From contig NZ_BLKZ01000001.1 of assembly GCF_010723575.1 (NCBI RefSeq), forward strand, positions 3,534,001 to 3,598,000: a stretch of DNA of 64,000 nt, in the 5' to 3' direction. Below, piece after piece: positions 56,678-64,000 of the stretch. How positions within the stretch are numbered: the stretch's first letter is position 1; each line of letters begins with the position of its first letter. The translations under genes were made by a program, and so were the position numbers. The notes under the pieces are model-generated. The model ran no database searches and had not been told where the DNA came from. It saw nothing but the letters and a program-made list of their open reading frames with translations. This DNA comes from Mycobacterium bourgelatii. Its GTDB lineage: Bacteria > Actinomycetota > Actinomycetes > Mycobacteriales > Mycobacteriaceae.

Positions 56678-57523
56678 TTAGCCCCGCAAGGAACCGAGCC
56701 CCACCAGGCCCGGGTCGAACGTCGCCCGGGATGCGACGGAAGTGGCCGCGGCCGCGACCACCACGGCCGCGTCTTGTTCGTGCCCCTTGGGGAAGACGAT
56801 CTCGGCGCTGTCCGGGCCGTCCCGGTGGGCCATCAGCCAGTCGTAGAGCAGCCAGTCGATCGCGCAGGTGACGGCCAGCGGGTCGGCTTCGGGGCTGCGG
56901 GCCGCCTCGATGACGGAGTTGAGCGCTTCCAGGTGCTCGCGCCGTGCGGCGTCCTTGTTCACGCCCGAGCTGTCGAACATCATCATTGACAGCGTCAGCG
57001 GAAAGCGTTGCCCCGCTTCGGTTCGCACCACCCAGCGCCCGCCCAACCACGGCCGCGCCGGGTCCACCTGCTGCATCTCGCCGAAGCCGCCCACCACCCC
57101 CAGGCTGGGTTCGTCGAGTTGGTCGTCCAGTGGTGCCGGGCCCAGCAGCCCGAGCGGTTGCCGGGCCCGAATGGAGAACAGGGCGGCGGTTCCGACGATC
57201 TTTCCGGCGCGCAGGTCGGGCTTGATCCCGGTCACGTCGGTGGCCGCCGCGTACTCGAAACACAGCCGATCCAGGGCGCGGTGCAGGTCGAGCAGATCGT
57301 CACGTTCGGCCGCGTCGGCGGGAGCCCGGCCCCCGCCCAGGATTTCGCCGAACCGTTCGGCCGCGATGATCAGCGCGTCGTCGAGCGCTTCCAGGTGGGT
57401 GGCGATCAGCCGATCCGCTTCGTCGTCGTGCTCTACCAGCTTCTGTAACGACGTGGGCGTACCGGACGGAGTGGTCCAGTAGAAGCCGATCTGCCCGTCG
57501 GACTGGATGATTCGCGGTCTCAC
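56678..57523 (-). CDS. Unrecognised protein of the hydrogenase operon
   Basis: 281 residues from GTG 57523, overlapping the NHL gene stop (GTGA). I do not recognise a family. It is soluble and mostly helical in its N-terminal half (ADRLIATHLEALDDALIIAAERFGEIL) with a middle part GTAALFSIRARQPLGLLGPAPL and a C-terminal part rich in Ala/Val (QDAAVVVAAAATSVAS). Only two cysteines and no classical Fe-S motif are present, so an electron-carrier role is unlikely. A structural or assembly function with the hydrogenase is an inference from operon position only. Confidence 0.7.
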   Translation of the reverse strand: MRPRIIQSDGQIGFYWTTPSGTPTSLQKLVEHDDEADRLIATHLEALDDALIIAAERFGEILGGGRAPADAAERDDLLDLHRALDRLCFEYAAATDVTGIKPDLRAGKIVGTAALFSIRARQPLGLLGPAPLDDQLDEPSLGVVGGFGEMQQVDPARPWLGGRWVVRTEAGQRFPLTLSMMMFDSSGVNKDAARREHLEALNSVIEAARSPEADPLAVTCAIDWLLYDWLMAHRDGPDSAEIVFPKGHEQDAAVVVAAAATSVASRATFDPGLVGLGSLRG

Positions 57524-58722
57524 CGCCGCCGCCAGATCACGACCCGGTTGTTGCCGGAGTCGGCGACCGCCAACCGGTCGCCGCGCAGTGACAACCCGTA
57601 CGGCCAGCACAGCGTATCGCGCTGCACCGAGGTCCAGCGGTTCTCGCCGTTGGTACCGAAGGTCGGCTGCGCCAGGACGTGATCGGCCGGCCGACCGTCG
57701 GTGGGTACACCGTCGGCCATGCCGTCCCACAACAGGATCCGGTTGTTGGCGGTGTCCGCCACGGCCAGCCGGTCTTCCTCGAGTCCGAGTGCGTACGGGA
57801 ACCGGAACCGGTCACCGGTGTGCGGACCGTACGGCCATTCCTGCGCGCTTTCGAAATCCGGTTGCCCGAGCAGGATATCGGCGGGGCCGTCGGCGTCCGG
57901 CAGCGGCGACCAGCCCAAGATGCGGTGATTGCCGGCATCCGCGATCAGCAGCAGGTCGTCGCGCCCGGTAATGTCGTGCGGCCAGCGGAAACTCGCGGGA
58001 CCGACCGTGCCGCCCCGATTCTCTTCGCGGTGTGTGGCATCCGGTTGACCGAGCACGATATCGGCCGGTTGGCCCGGGTCGGGAAGGCCGTTGCACCAAC
58101 CCAAAACCCGCCGATTGCCCGTGTCGGCCACCCAGAACCTGCCACCGATGATCGCGATGCCGAATGGCCAGTAGAACGACGCCGCCGTGCATTCCGATCC
58201 GGCATTGGGCTCCACCGAGGACGCGTCTGCCTGCCCGAGTATGACGTCGGGCGCCACATCGCTGGACTCGGGAACCTTGTCCCAGATCAGAATTCGGTGG
58301 TGCCAGGCATCGGCGACGATCAGGCGACCCTCGTGCACCAACACCCCGGTGGGCAGGTTCATCCCGCGTTCCGGCCCCCGTCCGCCCGCCGCGCGACCTT
58401 CGGTCGAGCCGTCCGGCTGACCGAGCACCACGTCGGCCGGTTGCTCGTCGGCGCCGGGAATGCCGTGCCACAACAACACTCGGTGATTGCCGGAGTCGGC
58501 CACCACCAGATGGTTGTCGCCGAGGAACACGCCGCGCGGCGAATACATCCACGCCATCGTCGGCTCGGCGGCGGGAAGGGCGAGTCCGCCGACCGCCGGC
58601 GCGCCCAGCCACACCTCGGGCGACCATCCGTCGGTGAGGTCGACGTCGGCCACCGGCTCAGTCCGCGCGGCCGGCGCCGTCGGGAACGTGCCGATATTGT
58701 GCCGGACCGTGTAGCGACTCAT
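57520..58722 (-). CDS. NHL-repeat protein of the hydrogenase operon
   Basis: 400 residues from ATG 58722, overlapping the Rieske/NifU gene stop (ATGA). At least six repeats of the form LLIADAGNHRILGW / VADTGNRRVLGW / VADSGNNRVVIW with regularly spaced VLGQPD segments form an NHL beta-propeller. No signal peptide or membrane helix, so it is cytoplasmic, unlike the kinase NHL domain at the start of the window. Propeller proteins of this kind accompany group 2a hydrogenases in actinobacteria as I recall; its job may be to scaffold or to guide maturation. Confidence 0.88.
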   Translation of the reverse strand: MSRYTVRHNIGTFPTAPAARTEPVADVDLTDGWSPEVWLGAPAVGGLALPAAEPTMAWMYSPRGVFLGDNHLVVADSGNHRVLLWHGIPGADEQPADVVLGQPDGSTEGRAAGGRGPERGMNLPTGVLVHEGRLIVADAWHHRILIWDKVPESSDVAPDVILGQADASSVEPNAGSECTAASFYWPFGIAIIGGRFWVADTGNRRVLGWCNGLPDPGQPADIVLGQPDATHREENRGGTVGPASFRWPHDITGRDDLLLIADAGNHRILGWSPLPDADGPADILLGQPDFESAQEWPYGPHTGDRFRFPYALGLEEDRLAVADTANNRILLWDGMADGVPTDGRPADHVLAQPTFGTNGENRWTSVQRDTLCWPYGLSLRGDRLAVADSGNNRVVIWRRR

Positions 58723-59609
58723 CCGCGCACTCGGACCCAGACGTCTCCGTTGTCGACGCGCAGCGGCAACTGTTCGAGCTGCGCGCCCGGCGCGCTCAGG
58801 CATTCGCCCGAGGACGCGTCGTAGCAGAAACCGTGCCACGGGCAGGTCAGCGTCCCGGTGCCGACGTCCACGATGGCGTTGTCCAATGGCATTGCCTCAT
58901 GGGCACATTCATTGCGGTACGCCGACAGCCGACGATCGACGCTCACCACGATCACGTCGGCGCTCTCACCGGAATCGGCCGTCAGGCTGCGTACCGTCAC
59001 CACGCCGTCGGCCACGTCGTCCACGGGTCCGAGTTTGGCCCACCCGTCCCGCACCCGGCCGGGGCCAGGGCCGATGCGTAGCGCTTCGAGCGGGATCAGC
59101 GTCGGCGACGGCTCGTTGGGCAGCACCTCGACGGCAGAGATCGCGGGCACGCCTTCGACCAGGGCCTGTTCGACCAGGTTGCGCAACGTCACCGACGACA
59201 TCGAGCAACCGTTGCACGCCCCTTCGAGCCGTACGTATGCGGTGCCGTCCTCGACCCGCACCAGGGTGACATCCCCCCCGTGGCTTTGCAATTGGGGCCG
59301 CACCGAAACCAGTACCCGATTGGCGTGGGTCACCGGGTCCGGACGGATGATCTCGTGTAGCGACAGCAACAGGTGCACCACCGGGTCGTCCACCAACTCG
59401 AACAGCACGGCACGCGCCGCATCGTCTTCGCGCATCCGGCGAACGATGGTCACCAATCCGGCGCGGTGCACCGCTTCGAGCGCGGCCTTGAGCTCCTCGG
59501 CGACGGCGCGGGACTTCGGGTCGAGGTCGGCCAGGGCCGACACCGCGTCATCGACACGCTTGGCCAGTTCCTCCAGTTGGGGCTCGTCCACTTTCGATGT
59601 CACAGTCAT
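58719..59609 (-). CDS. NifU-like / Rieske iron-sulfur fusion protein
   Basis: 296 residues with two Fe-S modules. The NifU-type C-terminal domain motif is GACNGCSMSSV with Cys132 and Cys135 (about residues 95-165), and the Rieske domain (about 205-290) carries ECAHEAMPLDN and LTCPWHGFCYDASSGE, giving ligands Cys235, His237, Cys256 and His259. The Rieske ligand set is complete. This corresponds to the HucE-type protein of mycobacterial group 2a hydrogenase operons, thought to mediate electron transfer from the hydrogenase to the respiratory chain. The N-terminal 90 residues are helical and charged. Confidence 0.9.
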   Translation of the reverse strand: MTVTSKVDEPQLEELAKRVDDAVSALADLDPKSRAVAEELKAALEAVHRAGLVTIVRRMREDDAARAVLFELVDDPVVHLLLSLHEIIRPDPVTHANRVLVSVRPQLQSHGGDVTLVRVEDGTAYVRLEGACNGCSMSSVTLRNLVEQALVEGVPAISAVEVLPNEPSPTLIPLEALRIGPGPGRVRDGWAKLGPVDDVADGVVTVRSLTADSGESADVIVVSVDRRLSAYRNECAHEAMPLDNAIVDVGTGTLTCPWHGFCYDASSGECLSAPGAQLEQLPLRVDNGDVWVRVRG

Positions 59610-59630
59610 CGGTCATTCCCCCACCGCTCA

Positions 59631-60881
59631 TCACTCGCCACGCGAAAGCGCTGTCTGCCTTGCGATTTCGTCCAACACGCCGCGCACGGCGCGCACCGAG
59701 TCGTGATCCTGCTGCTCCTCGAACAGGAAACGCGACTCGTAGAGCTTGGCCTTGGCCTGGTCGAACATGCCCAGGTGGGCCAGCGCATTGCCCTGGTTGG
59801 CCAACACCCTGGCGCGGCCCAGTGGATCGGTCTCCCGGTCTCGTACGGCCAGCACGCCCTCGTAGAGTTCCACCGCCTCGACCAGGTTGTCGGCCTGATG
59901 CTTGGACGGCGTATACACCAGCGAATTGGCCAGGTTCAGTTGAACACTGGCCCACTGTTCGGGGTACTGCTCCGGCGTGTAGACCTTCAGCGCCGAGCGC
60001 AACGATTGCGCGGCCACGCCCAGCCGCAACTGGTCGGACGCCTCCACCATCGGCATCGTCAGATACGCCGTCGCGAGGTTGGCATGCGCGGACGCCCACA
60101 GCAGCGGCGCCTCCTCCCGCAGCACCAACTGCAGGGCGGAGTGATAGTGCGGAATGGCCTTCGACAGCCACGCCGGATTGTCTTGAGCGCGTTCATGGAT
60201 CAAGCCCGCGATGGCGAGGTGTAATTCGGCACGGGCAACGCGAAGGCCGTCGGCACCGTCGAGCAGCTGCAGCGCCCGCTCGAATCGCTCTTGAGCCGAC
60301 CAGTCCTCGATGTCCCGGCAGATCGATCCGGCCGCCCCGACCAACACGCCCTGCAGACAGGGTGACACCGTCGAGGCCGCGTCGGCCGCCCGCTCCAGCA
60401 GGGTTATCGCGGTTTCCGGATCCCCCGCCGCCAGCGCGTGCGTAGCCTGTGCCGAGAGTGCCGCGGCGGCGAGCTCACCGGTGGCGTCGTCGACCTCGGG
60501 TGGGGTGTCGCGCCTACCGAGGGTGAACAGCACAAGGTCGACCAGCACGCCGAATTCGCCGAGCTCGGTGCGCAATTCGTCGGTGTCCATACCCTCGGGA
60601 CCCTCGGGGTGCAGCACGAAGCGGTTGTATCGGGTTACCGGGTCCGCACCGGTCAGGTGGGCAAGCGCGGCCTCGACGTCCCCGTCGTGCGCGAGTTGCA
60701 GCGCGCGCAGCCCGGCGGGCCATTCGTCAGGTAGGTTGCCGGCCAACAGCTTTGCGCGCACCAGGTCGTTTTCCTCGGCGGCCGGGATGAGCAGGTAGCC
60801 CAGCGGCAGCGGGAATGCGCCCAGCGCCTGGGGCCGGTCCGCGAGCGTCATCGGAGCGTCGAGTTCGGAGGCTGCCGTCAT
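59631..60881 (-). CDS. TPR-like protein of the hydrogenase operon
   Basis: 416 residues from ATG 60881. The C-terminal two thirds show degenerate tetratricopeptide helices (for example ALHAHANLATAYLTMPMVEASD-like LWASAHANLATAYLTM and LANQGNALAHLGMFDQAKAKL), the protein-interaction superhelix. No cysteine motif or membrane segment. TPR proteins occur at this position in actinobacterial hydrogenase operons; a chaperone role in subunit assembly is the inference. Gap of 6 bp from the upstream small gene. Confidence 0.8.
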   Translation of the reverse strand: MTAASELDAPMTLADRPQALGAFPLPLGYLLIPAAEENDLVRAKLLAGNLPDEWPAGLRALQLAHDGDVEAALAHLTGADPVTRYNRFVLHPEGPEGMDTDELRTELGEFGVLVDLVLFTLGRRDTPPEVDDATGELAAAALSAQATHALAAGDPETAITLLERAADAASTVSPCLQGVLVGAAGSICRDIEDWSAQERFERALQLLDGADGLRVARAELHLAIAGLIHERAQDNPAWLSKAIPHYHSALQLVLREEAPLLWASAHANLATAYLTMPMVEASDQLRLGVAAQSLRSALKVYTPEQYPEQWASVQLNLANSLVYTPSKHQADNLVEAVELYEGVLAVRDRETDPLGRARVLANQGNALAHLGMFDQAKAKLYESRFLFEEQQDHDSVRAVRGVLDEIARQTALSRGE

Positions 60882-60887
60882 CGTGTC

Positions 60888-61166
60888 TCATCCATTCAGG
60901 GGTCCCCCTCCGATATTGCGTTCGGCGGCGCGCTTGATCAGGCCGGCCGACAACTCGGCACGACGCTTGGTCGCGTGGGTGTCGATCCGCTTTCGAACCA
61001 CCCCGTCGGCGAAGACGACGATGATCTCCACTGCCCAGCGGCCATTTTCTTCCACCACTACGGTCTGTACGTCCAGCGCTTCGTCGGCCGAGCTGTCGGC
61101 ACGGGCTGCCGTCGGCGGGCAGTCCCGCTGATCGGGCTGCCCCCCGTCCGTCGGACGCTCAGCCAT
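60888..61166 (-). CDS. Small hypothetical protein of the hydrogenase operon
   Basis: 92 residues from ATG 61166; GTG 61175, overlapping the protease stop (GTGA), is an alternative. I recognise no family. The N-terminal third is polar and probably disordered (RPTDGGQPDQRDCPP), the rest is VQTVVVEENGRWAVEIIVVFADGVVRKRIDTH followed by a basic helix (given in outline). Short charged proteins in this place may aid hydrogenase maturation; this is only positional inference. Confidence 0.65.
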   Translation of the reverse strand: MAERPTDGGQPDQRDCPPTAARADSSADEALDVQTVVVEENGRWAVEIIVVFADGVVRKRIDTHATKRRAELSAGLIKRAAERNIGGGPLNG

Positions 61167-61171
61167 GAGAA

Positions 61172-62047
61172 TCACCCTGGCGGCCCCGGTTCGTCGTGCA
61201 ACGGGATGCGCAGCGCCCTGTGCTCATCGTCCCAGCATGCCCGAAGCACACCCGAAATCGCGCGGTCGGCGATCACCTCACGAATTAACAGCGAGCGGTC
61301 GCCGGCCGGGTTGCGCTGTTTGAGTAGCAGGCCACCGCTGCGCGGACCGCGCAGCGGAACCAGCCACAGGTCGCCGTCGCGGACCATGGCGACCACGGCG
61401 TCGGACGGAAACCTGCTGGCCGCCAATTCCGCGTCCAACCGGAGGTACCCGTCGGCGGTGAGCTCGACCGTGATCTCGTCGGCTACTTCCGGACGCAGCG
61501 CGGCCAGGTATTCGGCCTCGATCCGATCGATGACCTGCTCCATCGCGGTCTGCACGGGCTCGGAGAGGTCGGCCCCCAACTCCACACCGCTGACCTCGAT
61601 GAGATACACGGTGATGTCCGTCGGGCAGTCCTCGGCGAGGGCCCAGCGGGCGAAGGCGATGGCGTGGTCCCACCGAAAGGAGTGGGTGTGCAGGCCCTGC
61701 AGCGGGGGCAGTTCCTCCAGTTCCTCGCCCGGCACTTTGAAGATGGTTCCCGGCGCGGAGCCCGTCGCCGCCGCGTCGATGATCACCACCCGTTCGGCGC
61801 CGCGCATCTGGAATGCGACATCCATGCCCGCGGTACCGCCGTCGACCAGCTTCGCCCCGTCCGGCACGCCCCGCTCCCACAGGTGCCGGACCAGGATCGG
61901 CCCGACCCCGTCGTCCCCGCGCAGCAGGTTGCCGCAGCCGACCACCAGCACCGCGCATCCCGGAGGATCGAGGTTCAGGTCGAGGTTCAGGTCTTGGTTC
62001 AGGTCGTCGCTGGCGCCCAAACTGCAATCGTAGGTCGTCAGGATCAC
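61172..62047 (-). CDS. [NiFe]-hydrogenase maturation protease with extra C-terminal domain
   Basis: 291 residues from GTG 62047, overlapping the large-subunit stop (GTGA). The endopeptidase domain (about 30-180) has the HyaD/HybD motif VVGCGNLLRGDDGVGP, with acidic nickel-sensing residues in GDDG and later DAAATGSAP and a histidine in HTHSFRWDHA. It trims the C-terminus of the large subunit after nickel insertion. Residues 190-291 form an additional domain (EITVELTADGYLRLDAEL and SGGLLLKQRNPAG) not found in the 150-180-residue proteases. The N-terminus is a DLNLDLNLD repeat from three 12-bp DNA units. Confidence 0.9.
   Translation of the reverse strand: MILTTYDCSLGASDDLNQDLNLDLNLDPPGCAVLVVGCGNLLRGDDGVGPILVRHLWERGVPDGAKLVDGGTAGMDVAFQMRGAERVVIIDAAATGSAPGTIFKVPGEELEELPPLQGLHTHSFRWDHAIAFARWALAEDCPTDITVYLIEVSGVELGADLSEPVQTAMEQVIDRIEAEYLAALRPEVADEITVELTADGYLRLDAELAASRFPSDAVVAMVRDGDLWLVPLRGPRSGGLLLKQRNPAGDRSLLIREVIADRAISGVLRACWDDEHRALRIPLHDEPGPPG
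61970..62005. repeat. Three 12-bp tandem repeats in the protease gene
   Basis: GAGGTTCAGGTC occurs twice (61970-61981, 61982-61993) followed by TTGGTTCAGGTC (61994-62005). On the minus strand this encodes the acidic DLNQDLNLDLNL stretch before the protease core. Copy number may vary between strains. Confidence 0.85.
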
Positions 62048-63651
62048 ACCATCCCGTTGATGACGAACCGGGACATCTCCTTGCCCGTCTTGCCGTCATA
62101 GGCGTGCACGGTGCACACCAGGCAGGAGTCGAAGCTGCGCGCCACGTGGCCGAGCTCGACCGGGTCCTCGAGGTCCACGATCGGCGACCCGACCAGCGCG
62201 CTCTCGATGGGGCCGAGCGTCTGGGCGCTGTCGCGGGGTCCGATGTTCCAAGCGGTGGGAGTCACCACCTGGTAGTTCTTGATCTTGTTGTCCTCGATCA
62301 CAATCCAGTCCGACAGCGCGCCACGGGCCGCCTCGGTTGATCCGAACCCCATGCCCTCGGCGTGCTCGACTGGCTTTGAGTAGAAGCTCTCTTTGAGGTT
62401 CAGCTGGTCGAGCCATTCGCGGGTCCACTTGTAGTACTTGGGGCCCTCGTGCATGCGGGCCAACTGGCGAACCATGACGCTCGGGCCGATCTTGTTGTAG
62501 ATGTCCACGAACAGCGGGTCGTTGTCCTGGTGCGCGGCGGCGTTGGGGCCACCGGCGGCCATCCGGCGCGCGAGCGGACCGGCTTCCAACGGGATGTTGC
62601 CCAGGTCGCCGACGGCATAGCGTGGCGACTTTGCCCAGCTGTACTTGCCCTGCTTGCGGCCTACCTCGGGGTCGATCGGGATGGTCTCGCCTTCGAACGG
62701 GTGCAGCGGCTTGCTGCCCTCGTAGAACGAGTGCGTCACGTCCTCGCGAACATTGGCCTGGTCGAACTCGTACCACTGACCCTTCGCGAACACACCCGAG
62801 CGGCCGATCAGCGCGTCATTGCGCCCGTCGATGGTCGGGTTCTCGTACCGCGAAGGGTCGAAATAGGTGCCGGTGGCGATGTAGTTGCCCACGCCGGCGC
62901 CGTACTTGTCCAGGCCGACGTCGAGGCAGTAGCGGATGAAGAAGCCGCAGTCGCTGTTGTAGTGCGACTCGTTCTCGTCGACCCAGGCGAGCACGTCCTC
63001 CCAGGTCTTGTTCTCCAGCCACCGGTCGATGGTGCCGCCGAGCCAACGACCTTCGAGCCAGTTGTCCTTCCAGTGTTCCAGGATGGAAATGGAGCGGGTG
63101 ACGTCGGACAACGTTGGCGCGCACATCACCCCTCCAGGCACCATGAAACTCGAATGCGGCCACTGGCCACCGAAAATCGCGTACACCTCAACGGGTTTCG
63201 CCGAAAGCACAACGCCCGGTTGGTAACTCGTGCCGACATACGGGGCGAATCGACGCACCGCCTCGTCGTAGAGCTTGGACTTGGCGTAGTTCTTGTTGGT
63301 CAGGTCGATGGCGAAGAGCGCGTAGAAGTAGCGCGGGATGGACTGCAGCGTTTCGCAGGCCTGACAGATGTTGCGGATCAGAGTTGCGTTGGGCGGCATG
63401 TGCGTTCGCCACGCGGTGTCCAGGGCGTAGGCCGACTTGTACAAGTGGCTGCCGCCGCAGATGCCGCAGATGCGCGGGCACACGATGAGGCCGGCCTGCG
63501 GGTCCTTGCCGCGCAGGATGATTTCGAAGCCGCGGAACATCGCGGCCTCGGTCCAGGCCGATGTGACAACCCCGTCGTCGACGGTGACGCGGACGTCGAG
63601 GTCGCCCTCGACACGCCCTAGCGGGCTGACGAAAAGATCAAGCGCGGTCAT
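62044..63651 (-). CDS. hucL: [NiFe]-hydrogenase large subunit, group 2a (Huc) type
   Basis: 535 residues from ATG 63651. L1 motif RICGICGGSHLYKSA places Cys62 and Cys65; L2 motif FDSCLVCTVHAYDG places Cys510, Cys513 and His516. The four cysteines bind the Ni-Fe(CN)2CO centre; none is selenocysteine. The 19-residue tail after His516 (AYDGKTGKEMSRFVINGMV) is the peptide removed by the maturation protease. The whole sequence closely resembles HucL of M. smegmatis as I recall it, a high-affinity H2-oxidising enzyme that can use atmospheric H2. It is preceded by the small-subunit gene with a 58-bp gap. Confidence 0.95.
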   Translation of the reverse strand: MTALDLFVSPLGRVEGDLDVRVTVDDGVVTSAWTEAAMFRGFEIILRGKDPQAGLIVCPRICGICGGSHLYKSAYALDTAWRTHMPPNATLIRNICQACETLQSIPRYFYALFAIDLTNKNYAKSKLYDEAVRRFAPYVGTSYQPGVVLSAKPVEVYAIFGGQWPHSSFMVPGGVMCAPTLSDVTRSISILEHWKDNWLEGRWLGGTIDRWLENKTWEDVLAWVDENESHYNSDCGFFIRYCLDVGLDKYGAGVGNYIATGTYFDPSRYENPTIDGRNDALIGRSGVFAKGQWYEFDQANVREDVTHSFYEGSKPLHPFEGETIPIDPEVGRKQGKYSWAKSPRYAVGDLGNIPLEAGPLARRMAAGGPNAAAHQDNDPLFVDIYNKIGPSVMVRQLARMHEGPKYYKWTREWLDQLNLKESFYSKPVEHAEGMGFGSTEAARGALSDWIVIEDNKIKNYQVVTPTAWNIGPRDSAQTLGPIESALVGSPIVDLEDPVELGHVARSFDSCLVCTVHAYDGKTGKEMSRFVINGMV

Positions 63652-63709
63652 GAATGGATCCCTCCTGAAATGTGGGCACTACCAGGGCTGTTGGCGTGCT
63701 GGCCGGTCG

Positions 63710-64000
63710 TCAGACGACGAACATGTCTTCTTTGGACCACTGCGGCGCGGCGATGCGCGCGGCCGCGGCGTGCGCCATGTAGGTGAGGTGGTCCGAACCC
63801 TCGGGCACTTCCTTGGGGATCATGCCGCTGACCTTCTGGGTCTTGAACACGGTTCCCGGCGCCAGGTCGAAGTGCGGGAATTCCGGTTCGGTGCAACCCA
63901 GGCAGGGCATGCCGGCACGGGTCTTCGACGACTGGCGGTTCCACAGGATCCGGTTGCAGGGCGAGTGGGTCATCGGGCCCCGGCAGCCGAATTCGTAGAA
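63710..64000 (-). CDS. hucS: [NiFe]-hydrogenase small subunit, group 2a type (5' part outside window)
   Basis: The last 96 residues of the subunit, open to the window edge. The text FGCRGPMTHSPCNRILWN followed by GMPCLGCTEPEFPHFDLAPGT carries the Cys ligands for the medial and distal Fe-S clusters of the small subunit. No C-terminal membrane anchor follows (ends WSKEDMFVV), as in soluble-type group 2a small subunits. It is the upstream partner of hucL; electrons leave via these clusters. Confidence 0.92.
   Translation of the reverse strand, partial: FYEFGCRGPMTHSPCNRILWNRQSSKTRAGMPCLGCTEPEFPHFDLAPGTVFKTQKVSGMIPKEVPEGSDHLTYMAHAAAARIAAPQWSKEDMFVV

Noticed and set aside
62044..63651. Hydrogenase large subunit as a Sec-containing [NiFeSe] enzyme
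   Set aside because: All four active-site ligands in L1 and L2 are encoded as cysteine and the frame has no internal UGA.

Overview
The window reads as the chromosome of a slow-growing, non-tuberculous Mycobacterium. GC content is high, there is a PE_PGRS gene, and mycothiol synthesis (mshC) and wag31/sepF/ftsZ are present. The gene order follows, from memory, the M. tuberculosis Rv2117-Rv2150c segment, interrupted by several accessory blocks. Species cannot be fixed from sequence alone; a M. kansasii/M. gordonae-like organism would fit PE_PGRS plus hydrogen and formate metabolism.

Layout. 1-13137: DUF503 end, a PknD-like NHL receptor kinase, trmI, a RecB-like nuclease, a thioesterase, a flavin disulfide oxidoreductase, DUF4126, hisG/hisE, an E. 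coli-type metH preceded by what looks like an S-adenosylhomocysteine riboswitch with a Shine-Dalgarno-sequestering hairpin, and a PAC2 protein. 13097-15057: an IS1549/IS1634-type insertion sequence flanked by a 98-bp direct repeat. 15057-27291: PE_PGRS, FAD monooxygenase, SDR, mshC, cysQ, SCO1664-type, DUF3090, phosphatase, uppP, lppL, DUF5703 and pyrD. 27296-42228: accessory block with a sulfatase, a secreted small protein, a bicupin with a divergent GntR regulator, and a complete selenocysteine module (selD, tRNA-Sec, selA, selB) followed by a three-subunit formate dehydrogenase whose catalytic subunit is read through an in-frame UGA. 42293-50795: conserved core again (PEBP, M20 peptidase, tRNA-Leu, phosphoribosyltransferase, wag31, yggT, sepF, yggS, yfiH, ftsZ). 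50796-64000: at the point where ftsQ is expected upstream of ftsZ, an autotrophy-type block begins: class I fructose-bisphosphatase and phosphoribulokinase on the plus strand, facing a long, tightly overlapping minus-strand operon that encodes a group 2a-like [NiFe] hydrogenase (small subunit cut by the window end), its maturation protease, TPR, Rieske/NifU and NHL proteins, an unrecognised 281-residue protein and a NuoL/NuoM-like pair.

How it works together. The two accessory blocks point to use of inorganic or one-carbon electron donors: formate through a Sec-dependent dehydrogenase with a NrfD-type membrane subunit, and H2 through a Huc-type hydrogenase, with PRK and FBPase supplying Calvin-Benson steps. 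RubisCO is not in the window. All comparisons with other genomes are from knowledge of the families and were not searched.
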